Shown: positions 26,779-36,550 of the stretch, piece by piece | Position numbering within the stretch: position 1 is the first letter of the stretch | Layout of the letters: each line of letters starts with the position of its first letter | From: Desulfofalx alkaliphila DSM 12257 | GTDB taxonomy: Bacteria; Bacillota; Desulfotomaculia; Desulfotomaculales; Desulfohalotomaculaceae | Assembly: GCF_000711975.1 (NCBI RefSeq) | Contig: NZ_JONT01000010.1 | Coordinates: 33,256 to 97,255, forward strand | Direction: 5' to 3' | DNA length: 64,000 bases | Position numbers and translations under genes: made by a program | Notes under the pieces: model-generated | The model's database searches: none | Told to the model about the DNA's origin: nothing | Seen by the model: the letters and a program-made list of their open reading frames with translations, nothing else

Positions 26779-28950
26779 GTGTCCTTAGCACAGTTGACTG
26801 AAAAAATTAAAAGTTATAACGCCACAGCGGACATCGCCTTCCTGCGCAAAGCTTACCGTTATGCTGAATGGGCTCATTTTGGACAGAAGAGAATTTCCGG
26901 TGAAGACTATTTTATTCACCCCGTTGAAGTGGCTAACATTTTAGCTGACATGCATTTAGATATGGAGACGGTGGTGGGTGCACTGCTGCACGATGTGGTG
27001 GAAGACACCGGGGTCACACTGGAAGACATAGAGCATGAATTTGGAGAGCAAGTTGCTTTACTGGTGGATGGAGTAACAAAGTTAAAGAAACTGGAGTTTA
27101 AATCAAAGGTAGAACGGCAGGCTGAAAACTTGCGGAAGATGTTTTTGGCCATGGCCAAGGATATTAGGGTTGTACTGATCAAGCTTGCGGACAGACTGCA
27201 TAATTTACGCACCTTAAACTACCAGACCGAAGCCAAACAGCGGGAAAAGGCAGAGGAAACGCTGGAAATATTTGCACCCCTGGCCCACCGCTTAGGTATC
27301 TATCGCATTAAGTGGGAATTGGAGGATATATCCTTTAGATATCGCTACCCGGAAGAATATTATAGGCTTAAAGAATTGGTGGCGGCCACCAGACAAAAAC
27401 GGGAGGAATTTATTCAAAGGGTAATTGACACCTTAAGCGTCAAGTTGGAAGATATGGATATCCAGGCTGAAATAAAGGGCCGGCCCAAAAACTTTTACTC
27501 CATTTATCAAAAGATGAAGCAACAACAAAAAGACTTTACGGAGATCTACGATGTCCTGGCCGTAAGGATTATTGTGGAAACTGTGAAAGACTGTTACGGC
27601 GCATTGGGAATAGCCCACACCTTATGGAAGCCTATTCCCGGAAGGTTTAAAGACTATATAGCAATGCCTAAAACCAATATGTACCAGTCACTGCACACCA
27701 CTGTGATAGGGCCTTCGGGGGAACCCTTTGAAATTCAAATACGCACCTTTGACATGCACCGCACGGCAGAATACGGTATTGCCGCCCACTGGCGATATAA
27801 GGAAAACATAAAGGGCGAGACCGCCGAGCAAAAAATGGTGTGGTTGAGACAACTGCTGGACTGGCAGCATGACTTGAGGGATGCCCGGGAGTTTATGGAG
27901 GGTCTGAAGATAGATATATTTGCCCATTCGGTCTTTGTCTTTACTCCTAAGGGCGATGTGGTGGAACTGCCTGCCGGTTCAATACCCATTGACTTTGCTT
28001 ACCGTATTCACACCGATGTGGGACACCGGTGCATCGGGGCCAAAGTTAATGGCAGAATTGTACCGCTGGATTATAAACTGAAAAACGGCGACATTACAGA
28101 AATTATTACCAAAAAAAGCGGCGGGCCCAGCAGGGATTGGTTGAATATTGTTAAAACATCCCAGGCTAAAGCCCGTATTAAGAATTGGTTTAAGAAAGAA
28201 AAGAAAGAAGAGAACATTACAAAGGGCAAGGAGCTCTTGGAGCGTGAGATTAGAAAGCAGGGTTTAGACTTATCAATACTAAAGAGTGACCAACTGTTGG
28301 AGGTTGGACGCAAGCTCAGCCTTAACAGTGTGGACGATATCTTTGCGGCCGTGGGTGATGCCCAAATTACCCCCCTGATGGTGTTAGGGCGTCTGAAGGA
28401 TGGCTTGAACCCGCCGGAAAAGAATTTGACAGCAGATGATTTGGTGTCTAAAAAACCCGGTAAAGGGGATTGGGGTAAACCCACCCAGGGCATTAGAGTA
28501 AAAGGGATTGACAACCTCCTTATTCGCTTGGCCCAATGCTGCAACCCTGTTCCGGGTGATGATATATCAGGATACATCACCCGCGGTCGGGGGGTTTCAA
28601 TACACCGCAGTGATTGTAAAAACTTAAAGGAACTTCAAGCGGTGGACCCGGAACGCCTGGTAGAAGTAACCTGGGACAAGAATTTTGATTCCTCATTCCA
28701 TGTGAAACTGGAGGTTACCGGCATGGACCGGGCGGGCCTCTTGAACGATGTTCTCAATGTACTGTTAGAAATGAAAATTAATACCAACTGGGTCACTGCT
28801 CGCACCCGTAAAGATAGGATGGCAACAATAGAGCTGGCCCTTCATCTAAAAAGTATTGAACAAATGGAATTTGTATTGAACAAAATTAAACGGGTAAAGG
28901 ATATTTATACGGTGCGCAGGATTGCCGGAGGGCAATCTTTGGCACACTAG
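26779..28950 (+). CDS. rel: Bifunctional (p)ppGpp synthetase/hydrolase
   Basis: The 723-residue Rel/SpoT protein makes and degrades (p)ppGpp during the stringent response. The N-terminal hydrolase keeps its HD motif as H71-D-V-V-E-D76. The synthetase domain follows with [13 protein letters not shown] and the substrate segment [14 protein letters not shown] near residue 305. A TGS domain ([20 protein letters not shown], around 380) and a C-terminal ACT domain ([15 protein letters not shown]) complete it. The intact HD pocket indicates both activities. GTG 26779 follows a G-rich ribosome binding site. dtd lies immediately downstream, the gene order seen in many Firmicutes. Confidence 0.95.
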   Translation: MSLAQLTEKIKSYNATADIAFLRKAYRYAEWAHFGQKRISGEDYFIHPVEVANILADMHLDMETVVGALLHDVVEDTGVTLEDIEHEFGEQVALLVDGVTKLKKLEFKSKVERQAENLRKMFLAMAKDIRVVLIKLADRLHNLRTLNYQTEAKQREKAEETLEIFAPLAHRLGIYRIKWELEDISFRYRYPEEYYRLKELVAATRQKREEFIQRVIDTLSVKLEDMDIQAEIKGRPKNFYSIYQKMKQQQKDFTEIYDVLAVRIIVETVKDCYGALGIAHTLWKPIPGRFKDYIAMPKTNMYQSLHTTVIGPSGEPFEIQIRTFDMHRTAEYGIAAHWRYKENIKGETAEQKMVWLRQLLDWQHDLRDAREFMEGLKIDIFAHSVFVFTPKGDVVELPAGSIPIDFAYRIHTDVGHRCIGAKVNGRIVPLDYKLKNGDITEIITKKSGGPSRDWLNIVKTSQAKARIKNWFKKEKKEENITKGKELLEREIRKQGLDLSILKSDQLLEVGRKLSLNSVDDIFAAVGDAQITPLMVLGRLKDGLNPPEKNLTADDLVSKKPGKGDWGKPTQGIRVKGIDNLLIRLAQCCNPVPGDDISGYITRGRGVSIHRSDCKNLKELQAVDPERLVEVTWDKNFDSSFHVKLEVTGMDRAGLLNDVLNVLLEMKINTNWVTARTRKDRMATIELALHLKSIEQMEFVLNKIKRVKDIYTVRRIAGGQSLAH

Positions 28951-28967
28951 TGATGGGGGTAGAAACT

Positions 28968-29417
28968 ATGCGTGCGGTGGTACAACGGGTTAGCTCCGGT
29001 TCGGTAACAGTTGCAGGGAATACCGTGGGTGCAATAAATAAAGGACTGGTTGTGCTGCTGGGTGTGGGGCAGCAGGATACCCTTGAGGATGCCAAGTATT
29101 TGGCAGAAAAGATATGTGGTTTACGGATTTTTGAGGATAAAGAGGGCAAGTTAAACCTATCTCTTATGGATATTGCAGGGGAAGTATTGGTTGTATCACA
29201 GTTTACCCTTTTCGGTGACTGTCGTCGGGGCCGCAGGCCCAGTTTTTCCAATGCCGCCCCGCCGGAAACGGCTGTCAAACTATATCAACAATTCGTTGAA
29301 CATCTGCGGCAAATGAATGTTAAAGTGGAAACCGGAGAGTTTCAGCAGCATATGGTAGTAAACATTGTAAATGATGGCCCGGTTACTTTAATGTTGGATA
29401 GTAAAAAGGAATTTTAA
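28968..29417 (+). CDS. dtd: D-aminoacyl-tRNA deacylase
   Basis: Dtd removes D-amino acids from mischarged tRNAs. The 149 residues starting at ATG 28968 match the family length and N-terminus [20 protein letters not shown] at 28955-28959 is the ribosome binding site; the longer frame from 28950 only adds a weak upstream start. The active-site [17 protein letters not shown] motif and the [11 protein letters not shown] motif with the cross-subunit Gly-Pro are present. It lies directly downstream of rel. Confidence 0.95.
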   Translation: MRAVVQRVSSGSVTVAGNTVGAINKGLVVLLGVGQQDTLEDAKYLAEKICGLRIFEDKEGKLNLSLMDIAGEVLVVSQFTLFGDCRRGRRPSFSNAAPPETAVKLYQQFVEHLRQMNVKVETGEFQQHMVVNIVNDGPVTLMLDSKKEF

Positions 29418-29437
29418 AAATGGAGGAATTGGATACT

Positions 29438-30058
29438 GTGAACGTTGAAGTGTTGCCAGTGGGCCAGCTGGATGCTAACTGTTATATCTTAATGTGCCCA
29501 GATACAAAGGAAGCAGCCATTATCGACCCCGGTGGAGATGCCCCGGACATTTTACAGTTGTTAAAGCGGATGGGGGCGAAAGCCAAGTACATTATCTGCA
29601 CCCACGGCCATGTGGACCATATTGCTGCGGTGGGTGATGTTAAATCAGCCACCGGGGCCAGCGTCTTGATACACCATGGGGATGCGGACATGCTCACCGA
29701 TCCGCAAAAAAATCTTTCGGCCTATATGGGGCTGAAGTTAAAGCTTGCCCCGGCGGATCAGCTGCTGCAAGACGGTGATATTGTCCGGCTGGGTCAATTG
29801 GAGTTAAAGATATTCAATGTGCCCGGCCACACTAAGGGCGGGGTGTGTATAAAGGTGGGCCATGTGCTGTTTAGCGGTGATACGCTATTTGCCCGCTCCA
29901 TTGGCCGTTCGGATTTTCCCGGCGGCAACCACAGTGATTTAATTAGGGGTATAAAAGAAAAGATACTGACCCTGCCGGCAGAAACCAGAATTTACCCGGG
30001 CCACGGTCCCGACACCACCGTGGGAGACGAAAAGAAGCATAATCCTTTCTTAAGATAG
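29438..30058 (+). CDS. MBL-fold metallo-hydrolase (glyoxalase II-like)
   Basis: A 206-residue metallo-beta-lactamase-fold hydrolase. The metal motif THGHVDHIAAVG (HxHxDH) is at about residues 53-64. A second His is in VPGHTKGGV, the Asp in FSGDTLF and a final His in YPGHGPDT. This small form is common in Firmicutes next to rel-dtd and is often called a hydroxyacylglutathione-hydrolase-like protein, although glutathione is unlikely here. GTG 29438 is ten bases after TGGAGGA; an earlier ATG at 29420 would put the site inside the gene. The substrate is unknown. Confidence 0.9.
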   Translation: MNVEVLPVGQLDANCYILMCPDTKEAAIIDPGGDAPDILQLLKRMGAKAKYIICTHGHVDHIAAVGDVKSATGASVLIHHGDADMLTDPQKNLSAYMGLKLKLAPADQLLQDGDIVRLGQLELKIFNVPGHTKGGVCIKVGHVLFSGDTLFARSIGRSDFPGGNHSDLIRGIKEKILTLPAETRIYPGHGPDTTVGDEKKHNPFLR

Positions 30059-30059
30059 T

Positions 30060-30082
30060 AAAAGGGCACCGACGGTGCCCTT
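30060..30082. terminator. Bidirectional hairpin between convergent genes
   Basis: Stem AAGGGCACC / GGTGCCCTT around GAC, with short T-rich stretches on both sides. It ends the rel-side transcript and the convergent HAD gene. Neither T run is strong. Confidence 0.65.
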
Positions 30083-30800
30083 ACAATATTCCTTTAAAAT
30101 TATTCTCTACTAAATGATAAAAATCCGCCAGGGTGCCGCTGGCATCCGGTTTAAGCGGTGAGTCTTTACTGTCTATCATACAGTCGGTTACCAGATAGGT
30201 TTTTATACCCAGTTTGCCGGCCACAAGGTCTTCCAGTGTGTCGTTACCGACCATCAAGGCCTGGTGGGCTTCCACCTTAAGTTCACGCAATATCTCTGCA
30301 TAGTAGGCCGGATTTGGTTTGCAATAACGGCTGTTCTCGTAGGTGGTTACCACTTCCCAGGGTTGGTCTGCAATTCCCGCCCATTTCATTCGGGCCTGGA
30401 TGGCCGCAGCAGGGAACAGGGGATTGGTGGCCAAGGCTATTTTTATATTCTTTTGCACAACTGCCGAAACTACTTTTTTGGCCAAGGGCGTGGGGTCGGT
30501 AAACTCCTCCAGCTCAGTGAATTTGGTGGTGTAAAAGGCATCAAACATTGGCAGGATTTCTTCTTCACTGTGATTCACCAGGGGAAGAAAGGTTTCCAAA
30601 AATACTTGGCTGTTGTATTTGTCCGGACTGTTGTCTTTAACCATTGCCTTGGTTGCAGTCCATATATAAGCTGCAAATTCTTCGGCATTGTAGTGGGCAC
30701 TGAATGCTCCGGTTAACCGCTTAAAATACTCATCCATAAATCGCTGTTGGTTCATGGGTAACAAGGTGCCGTCCAGATCGAAAAGAACTGCTTTAAACAT
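30081..30800 (-). CDS. HAD-family hydrolase
   Basis: A 239-residue haloacid-dehalogenase-type phosphatase. Motif I FDLDGTLL is at residues 7-14, motif II Thr in LATNPLFP at about 124, the motif III Lys in SRYCKPNPAYY near 158, and motif IV is GNDTLEDLVAG at about 183-193. The C1 helical cap between motifs I and II is present. It dephosphorylates a small metabolite, but the substrate cannot be inferred. ATG 30800 is used; upstream is a spaced DUF896 gene on the same strand. Confidence 0.88.
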   Translation of the reverse strand: MFKAVLFDLDGTLLPMNQQRFMDEYFKRLTGAFSAHYNAEEFAAYIWTATKAMVKDNSPDKYNSQVFLETFLPLVNHSEEEILPMFDAFYTTKFTELEEFTDPTPLAKKVVSAVVQKNIKIALATNPLFPAAAIQARMKWAGIADQPWEVVTTYENSRYCKPNPAYYAEILRELKVEAHQALMVGNDTLEDLVAGKLGIKTYLVTDCMIDSKDSPLKPDASGTLADFYHLVENNFKGIL

Positions 30801-30871
30801 ATATAAAAAAACCTCTCATTAATACTTTCTTGGTGTATGGTAAAGGCATGGCCGCTTAGTTGGGAATTGTT

Positions 30872-31096
30872 TTAGTGTTTGCAGCCGCAGGAACAGCCAC
30901 CCTTACCCTTCTTATGGCCATTGTCCTTTTTTGGTCTCACCGATTCCAGTTGGTCAATAACCTGCTGCCGAATACCCTGCAGGTATATCTGTCTTAGGCG
31001 GTGCTGTTCTATTTTTTCCTCCTCTGTCAAACCTTCGCTGCGCTGCTTGCGAGCCAGTGCATTTATTTTTTCTATTAACTCATTGGTAATTGTCAT
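30872..31096 (-). CDS. DUF896 (YnzC-like) protein with Cys-rich tail
   Basis: A 74-residue protein of the DUF896/YnzC family, small helical hairpin proteins in Firmicutes linked to the SOS-controlled locus in Bacillus. The core ITNELIEKINALARKQRSEGLTEEE and QRIYLQGIR-like segment are clear. The C-terminus adds a Lys/Gly-rich linker and GCSCGCKH, three Cys and a His, which usual family members lack as far as I know. ATG 31096 sits about six bases after GGGGTG; GTG 31105 is an in-frame alternative. Confidence 0.85.
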   Translation of the reverse strand: MTITNELIEKINALARKQRSEGLTEEEKIEQHRLRQIYLQGIRQQVIDQLESVRPKKDNGHKKGKGGCSCGCKH

Positions 31097-31338
31097 TTGT
31101 ATCACCCCATTGGTACATTATAACCAAAAAGAACACCTTGAGTAAACTCTTTGGAAAGGAATATTTTTCTGGCACTGTTTTGTTGGAACCTTTACAGTGC
31201 CTGCGGCGCCATACTATATAGGCATGTTTTTCTCATTAAATTACGGAAGTTTAATGTTTATGAAGTATTTTTGTGTTATGCTGCAAGAAAGGTAGGCTGT
31301 ATAAAATTCTAGCTACCTCTTTAATTAAAGGGAAAGCG

Positions 31339-31893
31339 ATGATTATGATGGTAGACCAATTGCTAGTAAAAAGAGCAGCTAAAGGGGATGCCCACGCATT
31401 TTTAAAATTGAGTAAGCAATATCAAAGGGGGCTGTACCGGGTTGCCTTTGGTATGCTGGGTAATGAGCATGATGCTGCCGATGCTGTACAAGAAACGCTG
31501 TTAAAGGCTTATCGTGATGTGGCTAATTTACGCAATCATCAACAATTTAAGAGTTGGCTGTACCGTATTTTAACCAACCGCTGCATTGATATTTTGCGCC
31601 AGCGCCAACGCACCACGCCGGTAGAAAATGTCTGGAAAAACGAGGCGGTGGAAAACAATTGGGATTTAAAGGTTGACATAGCCAATGCCTTGGCAGGATT
31701 AGACGAACAACACCGTACGGTGGTGGTGCTGCGTTTTTTTCAAGATATGCAGCTGGGGGATATTGCAGTGGTGCTTAACATACCGGTGGGTACAGTGAAG
31801 TCCAGACTGCATCGGGCGATGAAAAAGTTAAAGTTATCATTGTCAACTGCTGAAGAGGGCAGAGTGGGGGGTGAGACCATTGACCTGTGTTAA
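31339..31893 (+). CDS. ECF-type RNA polymerase sigma factor
   Basis: A 184-residue extracytoplasmic-function sigma factor. Region 2 contains YRVAFGMLGNEHDAADAVQETLLKAYR and FKSWLYRILTNRCID; region 4 contains the helix-turn-helix LGDIAVVLNIPVGTVKSRLHRAMKKLK. It belongs to the SigW/RpoE-like group. ATG 31339 is preferred because AAAGGG precedes it by about six bases; ATG 31345 and 31348 are possible, while the longest frame from 31273 lacks a site. The gene overlaps its anti-sigma gene by 14 bases, so the two are translationally coupled. Target promoters are unknown. Confidence 0.92.
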   Translation: MIMMVDQLLVKRAAKGDAHAFLKLSKQYQRGLYRVAFGMLGNEHDAADAVQETLLKAYRDVANLRNHQQFKSWLYRILTNRCIDILRQRQRTTPVENVWKNEAVENNWDLKVDIANALAGLDEQHRTVVVLRFFQDMQLGDIAVVLNIPVGTVKSRLHRAMKKLKLSLSTAEEGRVGGETIDLC

Positions 31894-32791
31894 AGTAGCG
31901 GAACTGCTGGAGGACTATGTGCTGGGACAGCTGTCCCTTGAAGAAGAAAAAAAGGTCAATGAGCATCTAAAACACTGCCCTGCCTGTAAAAAAGAATACT
32001 TGGCGCTTAAAAGGTTAACCGAGGAATTACACCAATGGTCCGGCCGCATTGAGATGCCCAAAGATTTAGAGAAAAAGATTGAAAATATTATACTGGAAGA
32101 AGCCAAGTCCCGGACAAAACTCCCAAGGGCTTATAAAAATGCTTTAACCTATGCGGCCGCTGCCGCTTTGCTGTTCTCTGTTTCCTGGGGGGTATGGTCA
32201 CAAACCGATTTATTTATAAAAGATGACCCTGTGCCCATGCAGCAGGCTGCACCCAAGGAGGATCTTGCCTCCATGCAGAGGGCTGCTGAACAGGGTCCTG
32301 CCCGGGGATTTGACGGCCATGATAGCCTGGAACTCTTTGATTACGGAGACCAGGATGTGCCCCCTGATCTTGAAACACCTGTGTCCAATGAAGTTGATGG
32401 GGTTAAGGATGCGGAAATGGTGACCATGGCTTTGGATTCACCAATGACTGCCGGGCCGGAAGGGAGCATTCAGCAGCCCTTTATTCCACCCCATGAGGTG
32501 CAAAGTATTGTAATAGATAGGGGTGGAGATATTTTCTCGCTGCCAAAGGATGAAGAAAATCAAGGGATAGTGGATATGCTGGTGCAAGGTGTAAATGAGG
32601 CTGAAATAGTGGAAAATACGGAAAAGGTCAATGACAGGGTATTTAAGCAGCAAATATATATTCAACTTGCGGACGGCAGCAAATATCAAATACTGTACAA
32701 TGGGGACAGCAACAAAGCCCTTGTGGACGGTGTTTTAATTGTCCCCGGGCCGGCACTGTCGGAGGCATTGGAGGCACTGTTGACAAATTAG
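31880..32791 (+). CDS. Zinc-finger anti-sigma factor, membrane-anchored
   Basis: A 303-residue partner of the ECF sigma factor. The N-terminal anti-sigma zinc finger has C3, then H29-x3-C33-x2-C36. One membrane helix spans about residues 89-107. The C-terminal 195 residues are outside the cell, acidic and low in Cys, and have no domain I recognise. TTG 31880 lies behind GGGGGTG; GTG 31871 is an alternative. Release of the sigma factor probably follows damage to, or a signal at, the outer part. A promoter for the next operon overlaps the end of this gene. Confidence 0.88.
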   Translation: MTCVKVAELLEDYVLGQLSLEEEKKVNEHLKHCPACKKEYLALKRLTEELHQWSGRIEMPKDLEKKIENIILEEAKSRTKLPRAYKNALTYAAAAALLFSVSWGVWSQTDLFIKDDPVPMQQAAPKEDLASMQRAAEQGPARGFDGHDSLELFDYGDQDVPPDLETPVSNEVDGVKDAEMVTMALDSPMTAGPEGSIQQPFIPPHEVQSIVIDRGGDIFSLPKDEENQGIVDMLVQGVNEAEIVENTEKVNDRVFKQQIYIQLADGSKYQILYNGDSNKALVDGVLIVPGPALSEALEALLTN

Positions 32792-32808
32792 CACTGTTTT
32801 ATTACAAT
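32780..32808 (+). promoter_or_regulatory. Sigma-A promoter of the hisS T-box leader
   Basis: TTGACA at 32780-32785, a 17-base spacer and TACAAT at 32803-32808. It overlaps the anti-sigma stop codon and would start RNA near 32815, just before the T-box leader. Confidence 0.8.
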
Positions 32809-32814
32809 CTTGCT

Positions 32815-33098
32815 AGTATATATATCGTGAAATCTATGATCGGGAAGAGTAAGCGGCCTACCCCTGTTCAGGGAGAACAAGCCCCGGACTGTAAGCTTGT
32901 TTACAGGGAACCGTTGAAAAACACCCGGGAGTGGTCACCGAAAGATGCCCGGCATCCATTAGGCTGGCCCGGCAGGGCACCGTTATATGCCCCTAGAGGG
33001 GAACCTATGGGTTCAATCAGGGTGGCACCACGGGAATCTAACCCGTCCCTGGATATGCTTAAACTGCATAACCAGAGGCGGGTTTTTAGTTTTTTTTA
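32815..33098 (+). ncRNA. T-box riboswitch upstream of hisS
   Basis: A leader of about 280 bases that senses uncharged tRNA and controls readthrough. The T-box core AGGGTGGCACCACGGG is at 33019-33034, followed by ACCCGTCCCT. The antiterminator half competes with a terminator at 33040-33098, where CCCGTCCCTGG pairs with CCAGAGGCGGG and TTTTTAGTTTTTTT follows. The Stem I region has GAGTA at 32847-32851. The specifier is probably the His codon CAC at 32922-32924, which fits hisS as the first gene, but I could not fold the leader to confirm it. Confidence 0.9.
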
Positions 33099-33115
33099 TT
33101 GGGAGGTGTTTTATT

Positions 33116-34372
33116 GTGCTAACCACAAAACCACGGGGTACCAACGACATCTTACCCGGTGAGGTGGAAAAATGGCAATACATAGAAAAGGTGATTAGGG
33201 AAGTTTGTCAAACATATGGGTACAGGGAAATTCGCACCCCGATTTTTGAGCATACTGAACTGTTCCAACGGGGGGTGGGTGAAACCACCGACATTGTGGA
33301 AAAGGAGATGTACACCTTTAAAGATCGCGGTGACCGCAGTATAACGCTGCGGCCGGAAGGAACAGCCGCTGTGGTGCGTTCTTACCTGGAGAATAAACTC
33401 TATGCGGGAACACAACCCCTAAAACTGTATTACATTGGCCCCATGTTTCGTTATGATCGCCCCCAGGCGGGCCGTTATCGCCAGTTTCACCAGTTCGGGG
33501 TTGAAGTTTTGGGGGTACACAGCCCGGGCATTGATGCAGAGGTAATGGCCATGGCCATGGAAGTATATGGCCGTCTGGGTCTAAAGGATTTAGAGCTGCA
33601 TATTAACAGTTTGGGTTGTCCCCAGTGCAGGCCCTTATTAAAAGAGCGCCTGCAGGAGTTTTTGCAGCCCCATCTTGAGGGCTTCTGCCAGCAATGTAAA
33701 GGCCGCTATCACCGCAACCCGCTGCGCATTTTAGATTGTAAAAGCGAAAAATGTAAACAGTTATCAGAGGGTGCCCCCACCACAGCCGATTGCCTGTGCC
33801 CCTCCTGCGCAGCATTTTTTGATGAAGTTAAAAGGTGCCTAGATTTGCTGGGGATTGATTATGTGGTAGATAAAAATTTGGTTAGGGGCCTGGACTATTA
33901 TACCCACACAGCCTTTGAAATAATGGCCAAAGGGATAGGGGCTCAAAGCTCTGTGGGCGGGGGTGGCAGATATAACGGCTTGGTGGAGGCCTGTGGTGGC
34001 CCGGAAATCCCGGGAATAGGCTATGCCCTAGGGTTGGAGCGAATATTGCTGGCAATGGAGCAGCAGGGAGCGGAATTTCCCCCTGCTTGGCGCCCCGATG
34101 TGTTTTTAGTAACTGCCTGCCCTGAAGCTGAAGAAGAGGTGTATAAACTGCTGGCCGACCTAAGGGAACTGGGTTATTCCGCAGATAAAGATTATATGGG
34201 ACGCAGCCTAAAGGCGCAAATGAAATATGCCGGCAAGTTAAATGCCCGCCGCACCGTAATAATTGGGGAAAATGAACTTAAGAACGGAACAATAACGGTA
34301 AAGGATATGATTACAGGCGAACAGGAAGAAATAAAACGGGAAAAAATTACAGTGCTGTTAGGAGGTAAATAA
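33116..34372 (+). CDS. hisS: Histidyl-tRNA synthetase
   Basis: A 418-residue class II synthetase that charges tRNA(His). Class II motif 2 is [20 protein letters not shown]. The histidine-binding signatures are [15 protein letters not shown] and the following [15 protein letters not shown]. The C-terminal anticodon-binding domain begins near residue 325 ([15 protein letters not shown]). GTG 33116 follows GGGAGGTG and gives the normal start [14 protein letters not shown]; the longer open frame is T-box RNA. Expression is controlled by the T-box leader. aspS follows after four bases. Confidence 0.96.
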   Translation: MLTTKPRGTNDILPGEVEKWQYIEKVIREVCQTYGYREIRTPIFEHTELFQRGVGETTDIVEKEMYTFKDRGDRSITLRPEGTAAVVRSYLENKLYAGTQPLKLYYIGPMFRYDRPQAGRYRQFHQFGVEVLGVHSPGIDAEVMAMAMEVYGRLGLKDLELHINSLGCPQCRPLLKERLQEFLQPHLEGFCQQCKGRYHRNPLRILDCKSEKCKQLSEGAPTTADCLCPSCAAFFDEVKRCLDLLGIDYVVDKNLVRGLDYYTHTAFEIMAKGIGAQSSVGGGGRYNGLVEACGGPEIPGIGYALGLERILLAMEQQGAEFPPAWRPDVFLVTACPEAEEEVYKLLADLRELGYSADKDYMGRSLKAQMKYAGKLNARRTVIIGENELKNGTITVKDMITGEQEEIKREKITVLLGGK

Positions 34373-34376
34373 GGAC

Positions 34377-36179
34377 ATGCAAACAGAGCATGCTTTAAAG
34401 CGAACCCATATGTGCGGTGAGCTGAGAAGTGAAAATATAGATGAACAGGTAGTGCTGATGGGCTGGGTACAGCGCCGCCGGGATCATGGTGGCCTTATTT
34501 TCGTGGACTTACGTGACCGTACCGGCATAGTGCAGGTGGTGTTCAGCCCTGAGGTGGATAAAAATTCTTTTCACAAGGCGGAGGCCATTAGAAGTGAATG
34601 GGTATTGGCTGTTAAGGGGAAAGTTTACGGGCGCCCTGAGGGCACAGCCAATCCCAAAATGATTACCGGCATGGTAGAGGTATATGCCGACAAGCTGATT
34701 GTTTTAAACAAGGCCAAAACCCCTCCCTTCTACATAGAAGATGGGATCGACGTGGATGAAAACCTGAGATTAAAGTACCGCTACATTGACTTGCGCCGCC
34801 CTGAAATGCAGGAGGCCATGATTTTAAGGCATCGGGCATCTAAGGCTGTGCGGGATTTCCTTGACCGGAACAATTTCTTAGAAATAGAAACACCCATGCT
34901 AACCAGGAGTACTCCCGAAGGGGCCAGGGATTACCTGGTACCCAGCAGGGTAAACCCCGGAAAGTTCTATGCCCTGCCGCAATCACCGCAAATATTTAAG
35001 CAAATACTGATGCTGTCGGGTTTGGAAAGGTATTTCCAAATAGTGCGCTGTTTTAGGGATGAAGACTTGCGGGCCGATCGGCAGCCTGAATTTACCCAAA
35101 TAGATATTGAAATGTCCTTTGTGGACGTTGAAGATGTCACTTCACTGATGGAAGAGATGATTGCCTATGTTTGTAAGGAAACAATCGGTTTGGAAGTTAA
35201 TTTGCCAATCCCAAAAATATCCTACTCCGAGGCAATGGATCGCTTTGGCACAGATAAACCGGACACTCGTTTTGGTATGGAATTAAAGGATATCTCTCCC
35301 TTGGCAGCCCAATGTGGATTTAAAGTGTTTAACAGTGTGGTTAAAAACGGGGGCTTGGTTAAGGGTATTAACGCCAAAGGCTGTGGCCACTTTAGCCGTA
35401 AAGAAATTGATGACCTGACGGCATATGTGGCAATATACAAAGCAAAGGGACTGGCCTACTTTATTGTCACCGAGGACGGTGTTAAATCGCCCATAGCCAA
35501 ATTCTTTAAACCGGAAGAAATAAATGATATTTTAGATAAGTTTGAGGCTAAAGCGGGGGACTTGCTGTTATTTGTGGCAGACAGTCCGGATGTGGTGGCT
35601 GCTTCGCTGGGGGCGCTGCGCCTGCATTTGGCAGAGCGTTTGGATATTATCCCCAAGGATCAGTTTAACTTCCTGTGGGTGGTTAACTTTCCCCTGCTGG
35701 AATATGATGAGGAGGAAGGGCGCCATGTGGCCATGCACCATCCCTTTACTGCCCCCTTGGACAGCGACCTTGAGCTGTTGACCGATAAACCGGAAGAGGT
35801 GCATGCAAAGGCCTATGACATGGTACTTAACGGAGTGGAAATTGGAGGAGGAAGTATTAGAATACACAACCGGGAAATACAGGAAAAAATGTTTAAGGCC
35901 ATTGGGCTCAGTGATGATGAAGCAAGGGAAAAATTTGGCTTCATGTTAGAGGCCTTTGAGTACGGTGCCCCACCCCACGGGGGGGTAGCCTTTGGATTTG
36001 ACCGTTTAGTAATGCTGCTGGCAGGCAAAGACAGCATTAGGGATGTAATTGCCTTTCCTAAGACTTCCAGTGCCACCTGCCTGATGACCGGCGCACCCAA
36101 CGAGGTGGATGCCAAACAGTTAAAGGAATTGCACATTAAACAGTCAGGCAAAATGGCACTGCAGCAGGGCGATAAATAA
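34377..36179 (+). CDS. aspS: Aspartyl-tRNA synthetase, bacterial type
   Basis: A 600-residue class IIb synthetase. It has the N-terminal OB-fold anticodon domain ([25 protein letters not shown]), motif 2 [23 protein letters not shown] and the bacterial GAD insertion in the middle. Motif 3 [16 protein letters not shown] is near residue 530. Because GatCAB is present in the same window, this enzyme may be the non-discriminating kind that also charges tRNA(Asn), but that needs the rest of the genome. ATG 34377 is four bases after hisS, so both are under the T-box. 6S RNA follows. Confidence 0.96.
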   Translation: MQTEHALKRTHMCGELRSENIDEQVVLMGWVQRRRDHGGLIFVDLRDRTGIVQVVFSPEVDKNSFHKAEAIRSEWVLAVKGKVYGRPEGTANPKMITGMVEVYADKLIVLNKAKTPPFYIEDGIDVDENLRLKYRYIDLRRPEMQEAMILRHRASKAVRDFLDRNNFLEIETPMLTRSTPEGARDYLVPSRVNPGKFYALPQSPQIFKQILMLSGLERYFQIVRCFRDEDLRADRQPEFTQIDIEMSFVDVEDVTSLMEEMIAYVCKETIGLEVNLPIPKISYSEAMDRFGTDKPDTRFGMELKDISPLAAQCGFKVFNSVVKNGGLVKGINAKGCGHFSRKEIDDLTAYVAIYKAKGLAYFIVTEDGVKSPIAKFFKPEEINDILDKFEAKAGDLLLFVADSPDVVAASLGALRLHLAERLDIIPKDQFNFLWVVNFPLLEYDEEEGRHVAMHHPFTAPLDSDLELLTDKPEEVHAKAYDMVLNGVEIGGGSIRIHNREIQEKMFKAIGLSDDEAREKFGFMLEAFEYGAPPHGGVAFGFDRLVMLLAGKDSIRDVIAFPKTSSATCLMTGAPNEVDAKQLKELHIKQSGKMALQQGDK

Positions 36180-36257
36180 TTTAATACATCTTGCCAGGAG
36201 ATTGTAACTATGGTAACATGTTAGCAATAAAGATTAAGTTGAAAGTTTAGAAAACTA

Positions 36258-36437
36258 ACTTCCCTGCTGTGAACGTGTTCATCTTGAAAGTTGAGCCAAC
36301 ACCATAATGAGGGGAGCCCCACTCTGACGGTGAATTGTATGCCTAAGTAAGGAAACATGAAGCAATCAGGAGGGCACCCACCTGTGAGCATCAGGTTCAA
36401 GTTTTTTTAAGATGAACACGGCATTGGTGGGAACTAA
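36258..36437 (+). ncRNA. ssrS: 6S RNA (SsrS)
   Basis: A 180-base non-coding RNA that mimics an open promoter and binds the sigma-A RNA polymerase. The ends pair: CGTGTTCATCTT at 36274-36285 with AAGATGAACACG at 36409-36420, and TTCCC with GGGAA further out. The interior contains the GGAGGGCACCCACCTG segment typical of Firmicute 6S RNAs. The position between aspS and tcdA (yrvM) is the same as for 6S-1 in Bacillus. A terminator follows at once. The ends are estimated; the call rests on structure and gene order. Confidence 0.8.
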
Positions 36438-36440
36438 ATT

Positions 36441-36481
36441 AAATCAGTGTGCCTGCGTGAATGCTGCACACTGATTTTTTA
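36441..36481 (+). terminator. Rho-independent terminator of 6S RNA
   Basis: Perfect 12-bp stem AAATCAGTGTGC / GCACACTGATTT with a 12-base loop, followed by T residues. Confidence 0.9.
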
Positions 36482-36550
36482 ATATTTAATTAAGAATTGG
36501 TGATAATTAGACAGAGGTTGGCTTTAACCTTAACCGGGGGGAGAGTAGGA

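Noticed and set aside
32827..33162. 111-residue open frame before hisS
   Set aside because: It lies over the T-box leader and its terminator and has no ribosome binding site.
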